Positions 38,290 through 46,845 of a stretch of DNA of 64,000 nt are shown one piece after another. Source of the stretch: CAVUAT01 sp963739545 (GTDB lineage: Bacteria > Actinomycetota > Thermoleophilia > Solirubrobacterales > 70-9); assembly GCA_963739545.1 (NCBI GenBank), contig CAVUAT010000011.1:682001-746000 (forward strand). The letters run 5' to 3'. The notes beneath the pieces are model-generated. The model was not told the origin of the DNA, searched no databases, and worked only from the letters and a program-made list of their open reading frames with translations. Within the stretch, counting starts at the first letter, position 1. Each line of letters begins with the position of its first letter. Both the position numbers and the translations under genes were made by a program.

Positions 38290-39084
38290 CGCGGCCGAAC
38301 GGGGGGGGTTAGGGTTCGGCTTGATGGTGCTCTTGGAGAGGGTGTGAGGATGAGCTTGAGAGCGCGGCCATGGTCGCGCTGCTGGCGCGTTTGTTGATTG
38401 TGCTGCGGGACGGGGGGAGGCGAGAGCGCGGTGGTGGTGAAGGGGGTGGGGTGGTCGGGGGTGGTTCGTGGTACGGATTTTAGCCGGCAACGTGTCTCTT
38501 CTCGACACGTCGGACGGTCGGGCGAAGGAGGGTTGGCGTCGAGGTGGCGGTATCACGGCGACGCTCAAGTCGACTTTTGGGTGGTCGAGGCGAGGGGGCG
38601 ATGTGGGGGCTTCACCGGCGAGCGTGACGGGGTGGGTCGGGCTTCCACTTGTGCGCTCCGTTAGCTCTGCGACTCGCGTGCCGTGGCGGGCGTGGGTCTG
38701 GAGGTCACTGTCGCGACATGGTTTGCGCGGCGTATGTTCTGATCAACGTGGTGCGGGGACTGATCTCGGGATCTATGACGCGCAGCCTTGACGGCACGTC
38801 GACGTTGGCTGCGACGGGGTTGGTGTCGACCATTCGGCTGGGAGCAGATCGTGCTGGCGGCGAGTCCGCTCGCTCCGGCTCGCGTCGGGGCGACGCGACA
38901 GCGCGGCATGGGATGCTGCTGTCGACTGCCTCTGGCGGGGCTGCTTCTGGAGGTCCGACGGTGAAGGCAAGCGCGGATATGACGCGATGGGCGCACGCTC
39001 GCGGTTCCGCTGATCGGGATTGTTCAACTGAGTATGTCCTGGATCCTTGGTGTCCAGGGCTGTGTTTCGTCGTGCGCCAGCTGC
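38290..39084. other. About 800 bp with no supportable gene
   Basis: The plus strand is unusually G- and GT-rich, especially 38290-38480, with no ribosome-binding site and no frame with the codon pattern seen elsewhere. By length and position it should hold the N-terminal half of the acylase gene that becomes readable after about 39085, but I could not recover acylase motifs here. Poor consensus or a rearranged fragment are both possible. Confidence 0.5.
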
Positions 39085-40408
39085 GGCTCGTCTGGGTCAC
39101 CAGCTACATCGTCGACGGCCGTCGGTCCCGTGACGCGACTGTCGTCGACGTCAACGGGCAGAAGCCTCACCGTACGGGACGCGCTACGGCCTTCGTCAAC
39201 GATTGTGCCGTCAGCTACTGCATGGTGAACGACGACGGCGTACGCGCTGACCGACTCGAATTGGTCAACGGCAGCGTCGTCACGAGTACATCGCGATGGG
39301 CAGGGCGCGCAGCGTGGGCCGACTGCTCCGAGTCGAGGAGCGCTGCGCGGGTTCTTTTAACACGATCGCAGCCGATCGAAGGGGGTTGCGCTCTACGCAG
39401 ACGTGGGCAGATACTCGAACGTCCGAAGAGCCTGATCGAGCCTGCCTCCGCTGGGCTCGCAACCATCACGTTCCAGCAGGCGAGGTGTCATCGACGGCAC
39501 GCGATCGGATGCACTGCGGCTGCTTGGCGAGCGAGATGCCGCGATAGCGCGCAACGACTACGTCCTCAACTCCAACGACTCTACTGGCTTGCGACCGCAA
39601 GCCCGATCACGGAATCACGCCGCTCATCGGCCTGAGAGGACGGCACAGGGAACCGGACCAGGGCGGGAACTGATGGTTCGCGAGGTTCTGGAGCGCGGCG
39701 CTTCACGCTCGGTGCGCTTCAGAGCCTGTTCCAAAACGACCGCAACCACCTCGCCGAGCTGGTCTCTGACCCGCTCGCCGATCTCTGCACCGCGAACCCG
39801 TGGTCACAATCGCGGATGGGCGAACGGTCGATATCAGCGAGGCGTGTCCGATCCTCGCAGCTTCGACAACACCGGCAACCTCGACAGCTCAGGCGCGTGG
39901 CTGTTCGCCGCCTACCAGCGGCGCGCTCCCGGAGGCGCCGCCTTCTGGTCCGACAGCTTCGACCCGGCCAACCCTTGACCACGCCGAACCAGCTGAACGT
40001 CGCCAACCCCGACCAGCTGCGAGCTCTAGGCGCTGCGGTTCAGGAGCTGCGCGACAACGGCGTGGCGCTCGGCAGCGGAATGCGCGGGGTACAGGTCGAC
40101 CCGTGGGAGTCGCCGCATCTCGATCCACGGCTGCGGCAACTGCTTCCAGAACATCAACTCCTCGAACGGATCGGCGAGCGCGAACGCCCTACGGCGAGGT
40201 CATTCAGGGCTCTCGATGGTGCTGGCGACAGAGCTGCGCAAGCGCAGCCCGATCGCGCGCGGCATCTCACCTTCTCGCAGGCCACGGATCCGACCTCCCC
40301 TGGTTCGCGAACATGACCCGCCTCTTCTCGGAGAAGAAGTGGGTAAAGCTGCCGTTCACGCCCAAGCAGGTGCAGAAGGCGAAGCGGACGCGGGTGAAGC
40401 TGCGGGCG
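39085..40408 (+). pseudogene. Penicillin-acylase / acyl-homoserine-lactone-acylase-like gene, shredded by frame breaks
   Basis: C-terminal two thirds of an Ntn-hydrolase of the penicillin amidase family, recovered by switching frames. In order: TSYIVDGRRSRDATVVDVN, AYALTDSNW, EYIAMGRARSVG, FNTIAADRRG, RNDYVLNSNDS, YWLATASPIT, LMVREVLERG, FTLGALQSLFQNDRNHLAEL, VVTIADGRTVDISEACPILA, SFDNTGNLDSSGAWLFAAYQ, LTTPNQLNVANPDQLRALGA, SIHGCGNCFQNINSSNGSAS, YGEVIQGS, SMVLATELRKRSPIARGI, WFANMTRLFSEKKWVKLPFT. Each junction is a one- or two-base slip, more than ten in 1.3 kb. Such enzymes are secreted and cut amide bonds. True decay or poor consensus cannot be separated here. Confidence 0.72.
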
Positions 40409-41279
40409 TCAGTCGCGGCCGCGATCGCTTCGGCGGCCAGCTCGAGCAACCCGAGTGCGATCGGCGGGACCAGGGCCTCGGGGTCGCACTCCGGGTCATA
40501 CGCGGTCAGCGACAGCGCCTTGACGGGCGAGGCTCCATGAGCGAGCCGACGACCGCGCCGAGCTGAGAGGCGTCGAGGCCGTCGGGCGCGCTGTAGATGT
40601 TGACGGCGCCTCGCCGCGTCGAGCACGTCGAGGTCGACGTGCAGGTAAACGCCGGTCGGCTCAGGCCGCATCGTGCTGACCGCGTCCCAGACCGCGTCAG
40701 CGGAGCGGGCTCCGCCGGAGGCAGCCAGTTGACGGCGGAGCCGTCGAGGCGCGCCTTCTCCGGCTCGTCGAAGTCGCGCGCCCCCACGAGCACGGCCGCT
40801 GTCTCTGGAAGCGGGCGGAAGCCCTGGACGGCCCCCAGCATGCCCTGCCACGCCCGCCGTGAGCATCGCAGGCCCATGCCGTCGAGGTAGCCCTCGATCG
40901 TCGTCTCGGGCGAGTTGAAGTCGGCGTGAGCGTCGAGCCAGACGACACCGAGCGGGCCCTCGCTGACGCCGGCGACGGATCCGACCGCGGCCAGGAAGCA
41001 GCTCCCGGAGAGGACCACGGGGAAGGCTCCATCGTCGAGGGCCTCCCGCACCCGCCCGGCGACCAATCGGACCAGGTCGAAGCTGGCGTCGACCTCGTTG
41101 CCGCCGCTGAGCACGCTGAAGTCGCCGTCGAGCTCGATCACCTCCGACTCGACGCGCGCCCCTGACCCGGCCAGCGCCTTCTCGGCGCCGAGCTCGAGGA
41201 GCCGCTCGGGCCCGCGGCCAACACCGATCCGCGGTCGCGCAAGCTCGTAGGGCACGACGAGTAGTCGGATGTCCTGCAC
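40409..41279 (-). pseudogene. Arginase-fold (ureohydrolase-like) protein, frameshifted as read
   Basis: From the GTG at 41277-41279 (VQDIRLLVVPYELARPRIG) the first about 140 codons are clean. Frame switches then occur near 40860, 40710, 40620 and 40530. The pieces carry VVWLDAHADFNSPETT (DAHxD metal motif), VYLHVDLDVLD (DxD motif) and VKALSLTAYDPECDP. The usual GGDHS loop reads LSGSCFLAAVG, so one metal-binding His is a Cys; this may be a non-canonical member. The stop at 40409 requires a further slip. It converges on the acylase gene. Confidence 0.68.
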
Positions 41280-41381
41280 GATGGCTAGAAGGACCGAGTG
41301 GGAGCTTGTCGGCGATCGGCTGAAGCTACTCGCGCGCGGCCTCACAACTCGCCACAACTGTCGACGCGCCGGACGTCCGTA

Positions 41382-41975
41382 TTAGGGGCGCTGGGAGGCC
41401 GCGATCGCCTCCGCGGTCCCGCGCAGGGCCGCAGCGACCATCTCGACCAGGACCTCGACGTCGGGACCGCCGCTCTCGAGCCAGCTCAGCATCGCCGAGT
41501 CCATGTAGCCGATCCAGGCACGGATCCCGACCCGCACCTCGGGGCTGGCGGGGTCGAGGCCCATCTGCGGCGCTATCCGCCCGACCGCGGAGCCGCGCGC
41601 CCGCTCCAGCTGCTCGCGCACCTCCCTGAAGCCGACCCCCCGCGTCATCAGGAAGCGATAGCCCTCGGGGTGCTCGGAGATCGCCTCGGCGTACGCGCGG
41701 ATCGATTCGCGCAGGCGCTCCGGGGGCGGCAGGTCGGGGTCGGGCGCGATCCGAGCCCTGAAGCGCTCGATCAGCGGCTCAACCGCTGCGACGTAGAGGT
41801 CCTTCTTGGTGCCGAAGTACTGGAACACGAGACCGTGCGAGACGCCGGCCGCCTCGGCGATCTCGTCGACCGAGACGTCGTCGTAGTCGCGGTCGCCGAA
41901 GACCTCGAGCGCGGCTTCGAGGAGCTGCTCGCGGCGCTGAGCCGCTCGCTCGGTCGTCAACGGGGGCGGGGTCAC
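41382..41975 (-). CDS. TetR/AcrR-family transcriptional regulator
   Basis: About 197 residues. The N-terminal helix-turn-helix is VDEIAEAAGVSHGLVFQYF, with LLEAALEVFGDRDYDDVSV before it. The C-terminal ligand-binding half has TRGVGFREVREQLERA and ends in hydrophobic helices, typical of the TetR_C dimer. I start at the GTG at 41973-41975; a GTG at 42012-42014 would add MLTRSQS, which lies inside a palindromic operator. It is divergent from the copper protein gene, and TTGACT-type palindromes flank the start regions of both, so it probably represses both. Confidence 0.87.
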   Translation of the reverse strand: MTPPPLTTERAAQRREQLLEAALEVFGDRDYDDVSVDEIAEAAGVSHGLVFQYFGTKKDLYVAAVEPLIERFRARIAPDPDLPPPERLRESIRAYAEAISEHPEGYRFLMTRGVGFREVREQLERARGSAVGRIAPQMGLDPASPEVRVGIRAWIGYMDSAMLSWLESGGPDVEVLVEMVAAALRGTAEAIAASQRP

Positions 41976-41996
41976 GCGAGTGATTGTCCGCGTGGA

Positions 41997-42011
41997 TTGA
42001 CTTCGAGTCAA
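41997..42011. promoter_or_regulatory. Palindromic operator candidate, copy 1
   Basis: TTGACTTCGAGTCAA: 6-bp perfect arms around a 3-nt centre, just upstream of the chosen TetR start. A near copy at 42073-42087 lies at the start of the divergent gene. Confidence 0.6.
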
Positions 42012-42054
42012 CACCCGATTTCGACGATTGAAGCAGCGGTGAGCGAGGGCTAAC

Positions 42055-43506
42055 GTGCGCCCCGGAGAGATGTTGACTGCAAGTCAGAAGAAGCTGCCCC
42101 TGCTGGCGGCGCTCGGAGCGCTGGGCCTGGCCGCGCTGGCGGCGCCCTCGGCGGCCTCCGCGGCCGAGACCGTCTACACGCACACCGTGCCGACCGGGAC
42201 GATCGGCGGCTACGAGGTCAAGCAGGACATCAAGATCGGCATCCCCAAGCCGCCCGGGGGCGGCTTCGTCACGAAGATGGAGACCGACATCGTCGACGCG
42301 ACCACCGGCGAGCCCGTCCCGATCTCGAGGCTGATGCTGCACCACATCGTCTTCCTCAACCTGTTGAAGCCCGACAACACCTGCAGCGACTTCCTGAGCT
42401 TCGACACCCGCACGACCTTCGGCCGCGCGCCGCAGCGCTTCTACGCCGCCGGCGAGGAGCGCGCCAAGCTCGCGATGCCCCCGGGCTACGGCCTGCCGAT
42501 GGGCGGCGGCGACTTCTGGGGCATGACCTACATGCTGATGAACCATCGCGCGGTGCCCGACAACGCGTTGATCCAGTACAAGGTCACGGTCGAGACCGAC
42601 CCGGCGACGATCCCGGTCAAGCCCTACTGGCTCGACGCCAACGACTGCCGCGCAGACCCCGTCTACAACGTGCCGGGGACCAAGAAGAAGGGCTCGACGG
42701 CAAACGCCACCCGCGACTACGTCATCCCGGAGGCCGGCCGCATCATCGCCGGCGGTGGCCACGTCCATGGCGGCGCCCGGGAGCTCGAGATCACCAAGCC
42801 TGACTGCGGCAACGCTCAGATCGCGGAGTCGCTCCCGACCTGGGGCCTGGCGAACCACCCCTTCTACACCGTGCGGCCGATCCTGCACGAGCCGGGGCCG
42901 ATCAACATGACAGCCTTCCAGTCGCCGACCGGCATCCCGGTCGCAGCCGGCGAGCGCATCAGGCTCAACTCGAAGTACGACAACTCCCTGCCCCACACCC
43001 GGGTGATGGGCATATACCAGATCTACATCGCGCCGCCCGCCACGCCGACCACGGGCTTCTGCGGGGGCGCGCCGCCGGACCTCGTCAACTACGGAGGCGA
43101 CCAGCCGGGCAGATCCGGACCGATCCCGTACAAGATCCCGCTGACGGGGCTCGACGCTCAGGGCAACGCGATTCCGATCACGAAGCCGGGAGGCCGGCTG
43201 AAGAAGGTGCCTTCGGGCACGACGACGCGGGTGACCGACCGCCTCTTCGGCCGGCGCAACATCAAGGTCAGGAGCGGGGCGACGCTCAACTGGCAGTTCT
43301 CGGGCAACGAGCTCCACAACCTGACGCTCGCCAACGGCCCAGTTGGGATCGGGACCGACAACCTCGACCAGAACCGCGTCTTCAGCCGCAAGTTCGGCCG
43401 CCCGGGCACGTACAGCTTCTTCTGTGGGCTGCACCCCGTCCAGATGACCCAGCGGGTAGTCGTCGAGCCCAAGAAGAAAAAGAAGAGGGCGAACACCAAG
43501 AAGTAG
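42055..43506 (+). CDS. Secreted copper type II monooxygenase-like protein with C-terminal cupredoxin domain
   Basis: 483 residues. A signal peptide (LPLLAALGALGLAALAAPSAASA) is followed by two domains resembling the PHM/DBM copper monooxygenase core: MLHHIVFLN gives a His-His pair, GGHVHGGARELEI an HxH pair, and HTRVMGIYQIYI a possible Met ligand. The last about 100 residues are a plastocyanin-like cupredoxin with the type-1 copper set (ELHNLTLAN; FFCGLHPVQMTQ). The tail is Lys-rich. GTG at 42055 or ATG at 42070 may start it; the latter overlaps an operator. It is probably controlled by the divergent TetR. Confidence 0.78.
   Translation: MRPGEMLTASQKKLPLLAALGALGLAALAAPSAASAAETVYTHTVPTGTIGGYEVKQDIKIGIPKPPGGGFVTKMETDIVDATTGEPVPISRLMLHHIVFLNLLKPDNTCSDFLSFDTRTTFGRAPQRFYAAGEERAKLAMPPGYGLPMGGGDFWGMTYMLMNHRAVPDNALIQYKVTVETDPATIPVKPYWLDANDCRADPVYNVPGTKKKGSTANATRDYVIPEAGRIIAGGGHVHGGARELEITKPDCGNAQIAESLPTWGLANHPFYTVRPILHEPGPINMTAFQSPTGIPVAAGERIRLNSKYDNSLPHTRVMGIYQIYIAPPATPTTGFCGGAPPDLVNYGGDQPGRSGPIPYKIPLTGLDAQGNAIPITKPGGRLKKVPSGTTTRVTDRLFGRRNIKVRSGATLNWQFSGNELHNLTLANGPVGIGTDNLDQNRVFSRKFGRPGTYSFFCGLHPVQMTQRVVVEPKKKKKRANTKK
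42073..42087. promoter_or_regulatory. Palindromic operator candidate, copy 2
   Basis: TTGACTGCAAGTCAG: the same arms as copy 1 with one end mismatch, located over the first codons of the copper protein gene. The two centres are 76 bp apart. Bound protein here could block transcription or translation start. Confidence 0.55.
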
Positions 43507-43528
43507 GCCCGGTCCCTACGGACCCGGC
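43507..43528. terminator. Hairpin between convergent genes
   Basis: GCCCGGTCC, loop CTAC, GGACCCGGC: a 9-bp stem with one mismatch directly after the copper protein stop and reaching the end of the opposing protease gene. Confidence 0.5.
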
Positions 43529-44367
43529 GCGAGCTGGTCTTCGATGAAATCGCGCGAGTCCGAGACCCGCGAGTAGACGGTCGGCGCCGCGGAGAGGCCG
43601 CAGAAGGCGCCGCCGTAGGAGACGGTGCCGAGCTCGACGGGCCCGATCGGCGTGTCGGCGACGAGCGGGCCGCCGCTGTCACCCGAGCAGGCTGCGGCGT
43701 GGATCGGCGCGCGGCCGAAGCGGCGCAGGCGCTTGCCGAGCGCGCAGATCATCGAGCCGCCCTTGAAGACGCGGCCGTATGCGCGCTTGCAGCGCTTGTT
43801 GGCGCGGACGCGCTCGCTGGTCCGCTTGAGCACGGCCGAGATGTCGATGCCGAGCGGATTCTGGGCGCCCCAGCCGGCGACGCGAAGCTGGGTGCCCGGG
43901 GCGGTCAGCGCGAGGTCCTGCTCGGCCGTCGCGAGCGCGATCGGCGGAGCCGTGGTGGGCTGCGCGAGTGTTACCACCCCGATGTCGTGGGCCTGGTTGA
44001 AGACGAAGTCGGGATGCGGGACCGCCGTCGCCACGTCGATGGTCTCGCCGACCGCTTTGGCGGTGAGGACGGGCCTGTTGGCCACGACCTCGAGCGTGCC
44101 GGCCGGGAAGCCCTCGACGCAGTGCGCCGCGGTCAGGATCTTGGTCGGCGCAATCACCGTGCCTCCGCAGTGGAGCCTGCCCCTGCGCAGCACGGCCACC
44201 GTGAACGGCCACGCCGCCGGGTCGGCGAGCTTGCCGCCCACCACCGAGCTCTGGGCCAGCGGAGCGCCCGAGCCCTGGCCGCCCTGAGCGGGCGCCGCGA
44301 CGACGAGCGCCGCCACCAGCGCGAGCGGAGCGAGCCTCCAACCCCTGCGCATTCTTCCCCGTCTCAT
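43516..44367 (-). CDS. Secreted trypsin-like serine protease
   Basis: About 283 residues. A twin-basic N terminus and a hydrophobic segment (LAPLALVAALVVAAPAQG) form a signal peptide. A short pro-region then leads to SVVGGKLADPAAWPFTVAVL, where cleavage before VGG would activate the enzyme. The catalytic triad is visible: His in LTAAHCV, Asp in AHDIGVV, Ser in CSGDSGGPLV. Cysteines near these motifs suggest disulfides, as in chymotrypsin-fold enzymes. I start it at the ATG at 44365-44367 (MRRGRMRRGWRL); earlier codons lie in the promoter gap. It diverges from the PhoD-like gene. Confidence 0.9.
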   Translation of the reverse strand: MRRGRMRRGWRLAPLALVAALVVAAPAQGGQGSGAPLAQSSVVGGKLADPAAWPFTVAVLRRGRLHCGGTVIAPTKILTAAHCVEGFPAGTLEVVANRPVLTAKAVGETIDVATAVPHPDFVFNQAHDIGVVTLAQPTTAPPIALATAEQDLALTAPGTQLRVAGWGAQNPLGIDISAVLKRTSERVRANKRCKRAYGRVFKGGSMICALGKRLRRFGRAPIHAAACSGDSGGPLVADTPIGPVELGTVSYGGAFCGLSAAPTVYSRVSDSRDFIEDQLAPGP

Positions 44368-44463
44368 CCTCGCCCACAGTATCGGCGGCCGGGGGGGCCG
44401 ACGTTGAGCGCGCTTAATGCCCGCTTCGTTTGGCCGGGGCTCACGACGGATAGCGTCCAATGG

Positions 44464-46101
44464 ATGCCGGGACTACTGCTGGGGCCGATGCTCCGATACA
44501 TCGACGAGGAGCAGGCGAGCGTCTGGGTCGAAACGGACGAGGCGTGCGAGGTCGAGGTGCTCGGCCGGAAGGTCGACACCTTCTGCATCCAGGGCCATCA
44601 CTACGGCCTGGTGCTGATCGAGGACCTTGAGCCAGGCAGCTCGCAGGCCTACGACGTCAAGCTCGACGGCGATCTGCATTGGCCCGAGCCCGGGAGTGGG
44701 TTTCCACCCAGCCTGATCCGGACCATCGAGCCCGAGGAGGAATTGCGCGTGGCCTTCGGGTCCTGCCGGGTGACGGTCCCGCACGAGCCCCCGTTCGACC
44801 TCAGCAAGAGCGAGGACGACCGGGGCCGCGGAGGGGACGCGCTGCGCAACTACGCGCTTCGGATGATCGGGCAGCCCAGCGAGGAGTGGCCCCAGATGCT
44901 GTTCATGCTCGGGGACCAGGTCTACGCCGACGAGGTCTCGCCCGCGACGAAGGAGTTCATCCGCGCCCGCCGCGACGTCACCGAGCCCCCCTGGGAGCAG
45001 ATCGCCGACTTCGAGGAGTACACGCGCCTTTACCGCGAGGCATGGTCTGAGCCGACGGTGCGCTGGCTGCTCTCCACGGTGGGCACGGCGATGCTGTTCG
45101 ACGACCACGACGTCCACGACGACTGGAACATCTCGCTCGAATGGCTCGAAGAGATGCGCGCGCAGCCCTGGTGGCACGACCGCATCACGGGGGCCCTCGT
45201 CGCCTACTGGACCTACCAGCATCTCGGGAACCTCTCGCCGCGCCACCTCGCCGAAACCGACCTATTGCGCGAGGTCAAGGCCCGCGACGACGGGTGGCCG
45301 CTGCTCCGCGACTGGGCGGAGGAGGCCGATCGCGGCAGCCAGGGCAGGCGATGGAGCTACTCGCGGACGATCGGGCGCAAGCGCTTCGTGTTCATGGATT
45401 CGCGCGAAGGACGGGTCCTCGGCGAGAACCCGAGGCGCATGTTCGACGAGGACGAATGGGACTGGATCAACGAGCGCGTCACCGGCAACGTCGACCACCT
45501 CGTCGTCGCCGACACCCTGCCGGTGATGCTGCCGCCGCCGATGCAGGACGTCGAGGCCTGGAACGAGGCCGTCTGCGACGGGGCTTGGGGCGGGCTGGCC
45601 GCCCGCGTCGGAGAGAAGGTGCGCCAAGGCCTCGACCTCGAGCATTGGGGCGCCTTCCAGCACTCCTTCCGCCAGATCACCGGGCTGTTCGCCGAGGTCG
45701 GAGCCGGCGAGCGCGGCGCTCCCCCGGCGACGATCGTCACGCTCGGCGGCGACATCCACCACGCCTACCTGGCCGAGGTCGCCTTCCGCCGCGAGCGCGG
45801 CGTCACCAGCCCCGTCTGGCAGGCAGTCTGCTCGCCCTACCGCAACCCCCTCGACAAGCGCGAGCGCCGCGCCGCCCGGATCGGCGGCACCAAGGCGGCG
45901 GGCTACGTCGCGAAGGCACTCGCTCGAGCGGCGAGGGTGCCCGACTCAGGTGTGCGCTGGCGCCTGGTGGAAGAGCCGACCTTCGACAACCAGATCGGGA
46001 CCCTCACCTTCGACGGCAGGCACGCGAGCCTCAGGCTCGAGAAGGCAACACCTGGCGACCCGCCGACGCTCGACACCTCCCTCGAGCGCCGGCTCGCATA
46101 G
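44464..46101 (+). CDS. PhoD-like metallophosphatase
   Basis: 545 residues. An N-terminal fibronectin-like part (about residues 1-90; MLRYIDEEQASVWVETDEAC) is followed by the PhoD metallophosphatase core: RVAFGSCRVT, MLFMLGDQVYADE, AMLFDDHDVHDDWN, VVADTLPVMLPPPM and LGGDIHHAYLAEV supply metal ligands. It has no signal peptide or Tat motif, unlike classical alkaline phosphatase D, so a cytosolic phosphodiesterase-like role is possible. The start is taken as the ATG at 44464 (MPGLLLGPML); the open frame upstream is antisense to the protease. Confidence 0.87.
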   Translation: MPGLLLGPMLRYIDEEQASVWVETDEACEVEVLGRKVDTFCIQGHHYGLVLIEDLEPGSSQAYDVKLDGDLHWPEPGSGFPPSLIRTIEPEEELRVAFGSCRVTVPHEPPFDLSKSEDDRGRGGDALRNYALRMIGQPSEEWPQMLFMLGDQVYADEVSPATKEFIRARRDVTEPPWEQIADFEEYTRLYREAWSEPTVRWLLSTVGTAMLFDDHDVHDDWNISLEWLEEMRAQPWWHDRITGALVAYWTYQHLGNLSPRHLAETDLLREVKARDDGWPLLRDWAEEADRGSQGRRWSYSRTIGRKRFVFMDSREGRVLGENPRRMFDEDEWDWINERVTGNVDHLVVADTLPVMLPPPMQDVEAWNEAVCDGAWGGLAARVGEKVRQGLDLEHWGAFQHSFRQITGLFAEVGAGERGAPPATIVTLGGDIHHAYLAEVAFRRERGVTSPVWQAVCSPYRNPLDKRERRAARIGGTKAAGYVAKALARAARVPDSGVRWRLVEEPTFDNQIGTLTFDGRHASLRLEKATPGDPPTLDTSLERRLA

Positions 46102-46102
46102 C

Positions 46103-46789
46103 TCACCGAGGTCGCAGCCCCAGCTCGTCGGCGTAGTTCTCGCGGTACTCGTCGCGCTTCTCCAACACGCCGCGGACGTACTCGCGCGTCTCGGCGAACT
46201 CGATGTCGTCCTCGGTCAGCTCCGAGCCGCCCCACGCCGCCACGTTCGTCTCGCCGCCGTTGTACGCGGCGAGCGCGGCGACCATGTTCTGGTCGAACTT
46301 GTCGAGCAGGTGACGCAGGTAATAGGTCCCGTAGCGGATGTTGATGTCGGGGTCCGAGAGGTCGTCGGTCTCGAACGTCGACCCGCCGCTGAGGCCTTCG
46401 ATCAGCTCCGCGGTCTGGGGCGTGACCTGCATCAGCCCGCGGGCGCCGGCGTTGGACTCCTGGTCGCGGAAGCGCGACTCCGTGTAGATAACCGCGGCGA
46501 CGAGGTCGGGCGGCAGGTCCTTATCGCGCGCCTGCTGGCGGATGATGTCCTCGTGGCGCAACGGCAGCGTCACCTCGAGGATGCGATCGCTGAGCTCATC
46601 GCCGTTGACGACCACGTAGCCGCCCGCCAGCACGGCGACCAGCGCGAGCCCGATCGAGACCCAGCGGCGACGGCGCCTGCGCCTCTCCTCGTGCCTGGAC
46701 TGGACGGCGGCGGCGCGGCGGGTGCGGCTGCGCTCCTGCGAGGAGCTCGAGTGAGAGCGCGCACGGCGGGTGCTTGCGCCAGGGCTCAT
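46103..46789 (-). CDS. Membrane-anchored lytic transglycosylase
   Basis: 228 residues. A basic cytosolic stretch (RHEERRRRRRRWVSIG) leads into one helix (LALVAVLAGGYVVVN), then the soluble lytic transglycosylase domain: VAAVIYTESRFRDQES with the catalytic Glu, GARGLMQVTPQTAELI, NIRYGTYYLRHLLD and ALAAYNGGETNVAAW. It cleaves peptidoglycan glycan strands outside the membrane. Its ATG overlaps the TGA of the mini-ORF cassette copy C as ATGA. It is downstream of coaE in the rpsA-coaE unit. Confidence 0.91.
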   Translation of the reverse strand: MSPGASTRRARSHSSSSQERSRTRRAAAVQSRHEERRRRRRRWVSIGLALVAVLAGGYVVVNGDELSDRILEVTLPLRHEDIIRQQARDKDLPPDLVAAVIYTESRFRDQESNAGARGLMQVTPQTAELIEGLSGGSTFETDDLSDPDINIRYGTYYLRHLLDKFDQNMVAALAAYNGGETNVAAWGGSELTEDDIEFAETREYVRGVLEKRDEYRENYADELGLRPR

Positions 46790-46845
46790 CGAGGAGCCTC
46801 TCGCCGGGACAAGCGTCTGCTGATGAGGACCCGGTAGGGCCTCAT
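46786..46845 (-). CDS. Intercistronic 19-codon mini-ORF, cassette copy C
   Basis: ATG at 46843-46845, TGA at 46786-46788. The peptide is MRPYRVLISRRLSRREAPR. Its ATG overlaps the TGA of coaE and its TGA overlaps the ATG of the lytic transglycosylase, the same double ATGA arrangement as copy B some 43 kb away. The first 24 nt are identical to copy B, including the hairpin with arms GATGAGG and CCTCATC. CGA GAG G near its end acts as the Shine-Dalgarno of the next gene. Confidence 0.55.
   Translation of the reverse strand: MRPYRVLISRRLSRREAPR

Noticed and set aside
38649..39635. A 328-codon plus-strand frame that looks like a gene
   Set aside because: No ribosome-binding site, mixed composition and no continuous family match. 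Only short parts of it (for example TSYIVDGRRSRDATVVDVN) belong to the acylase gene, which switches frames here.
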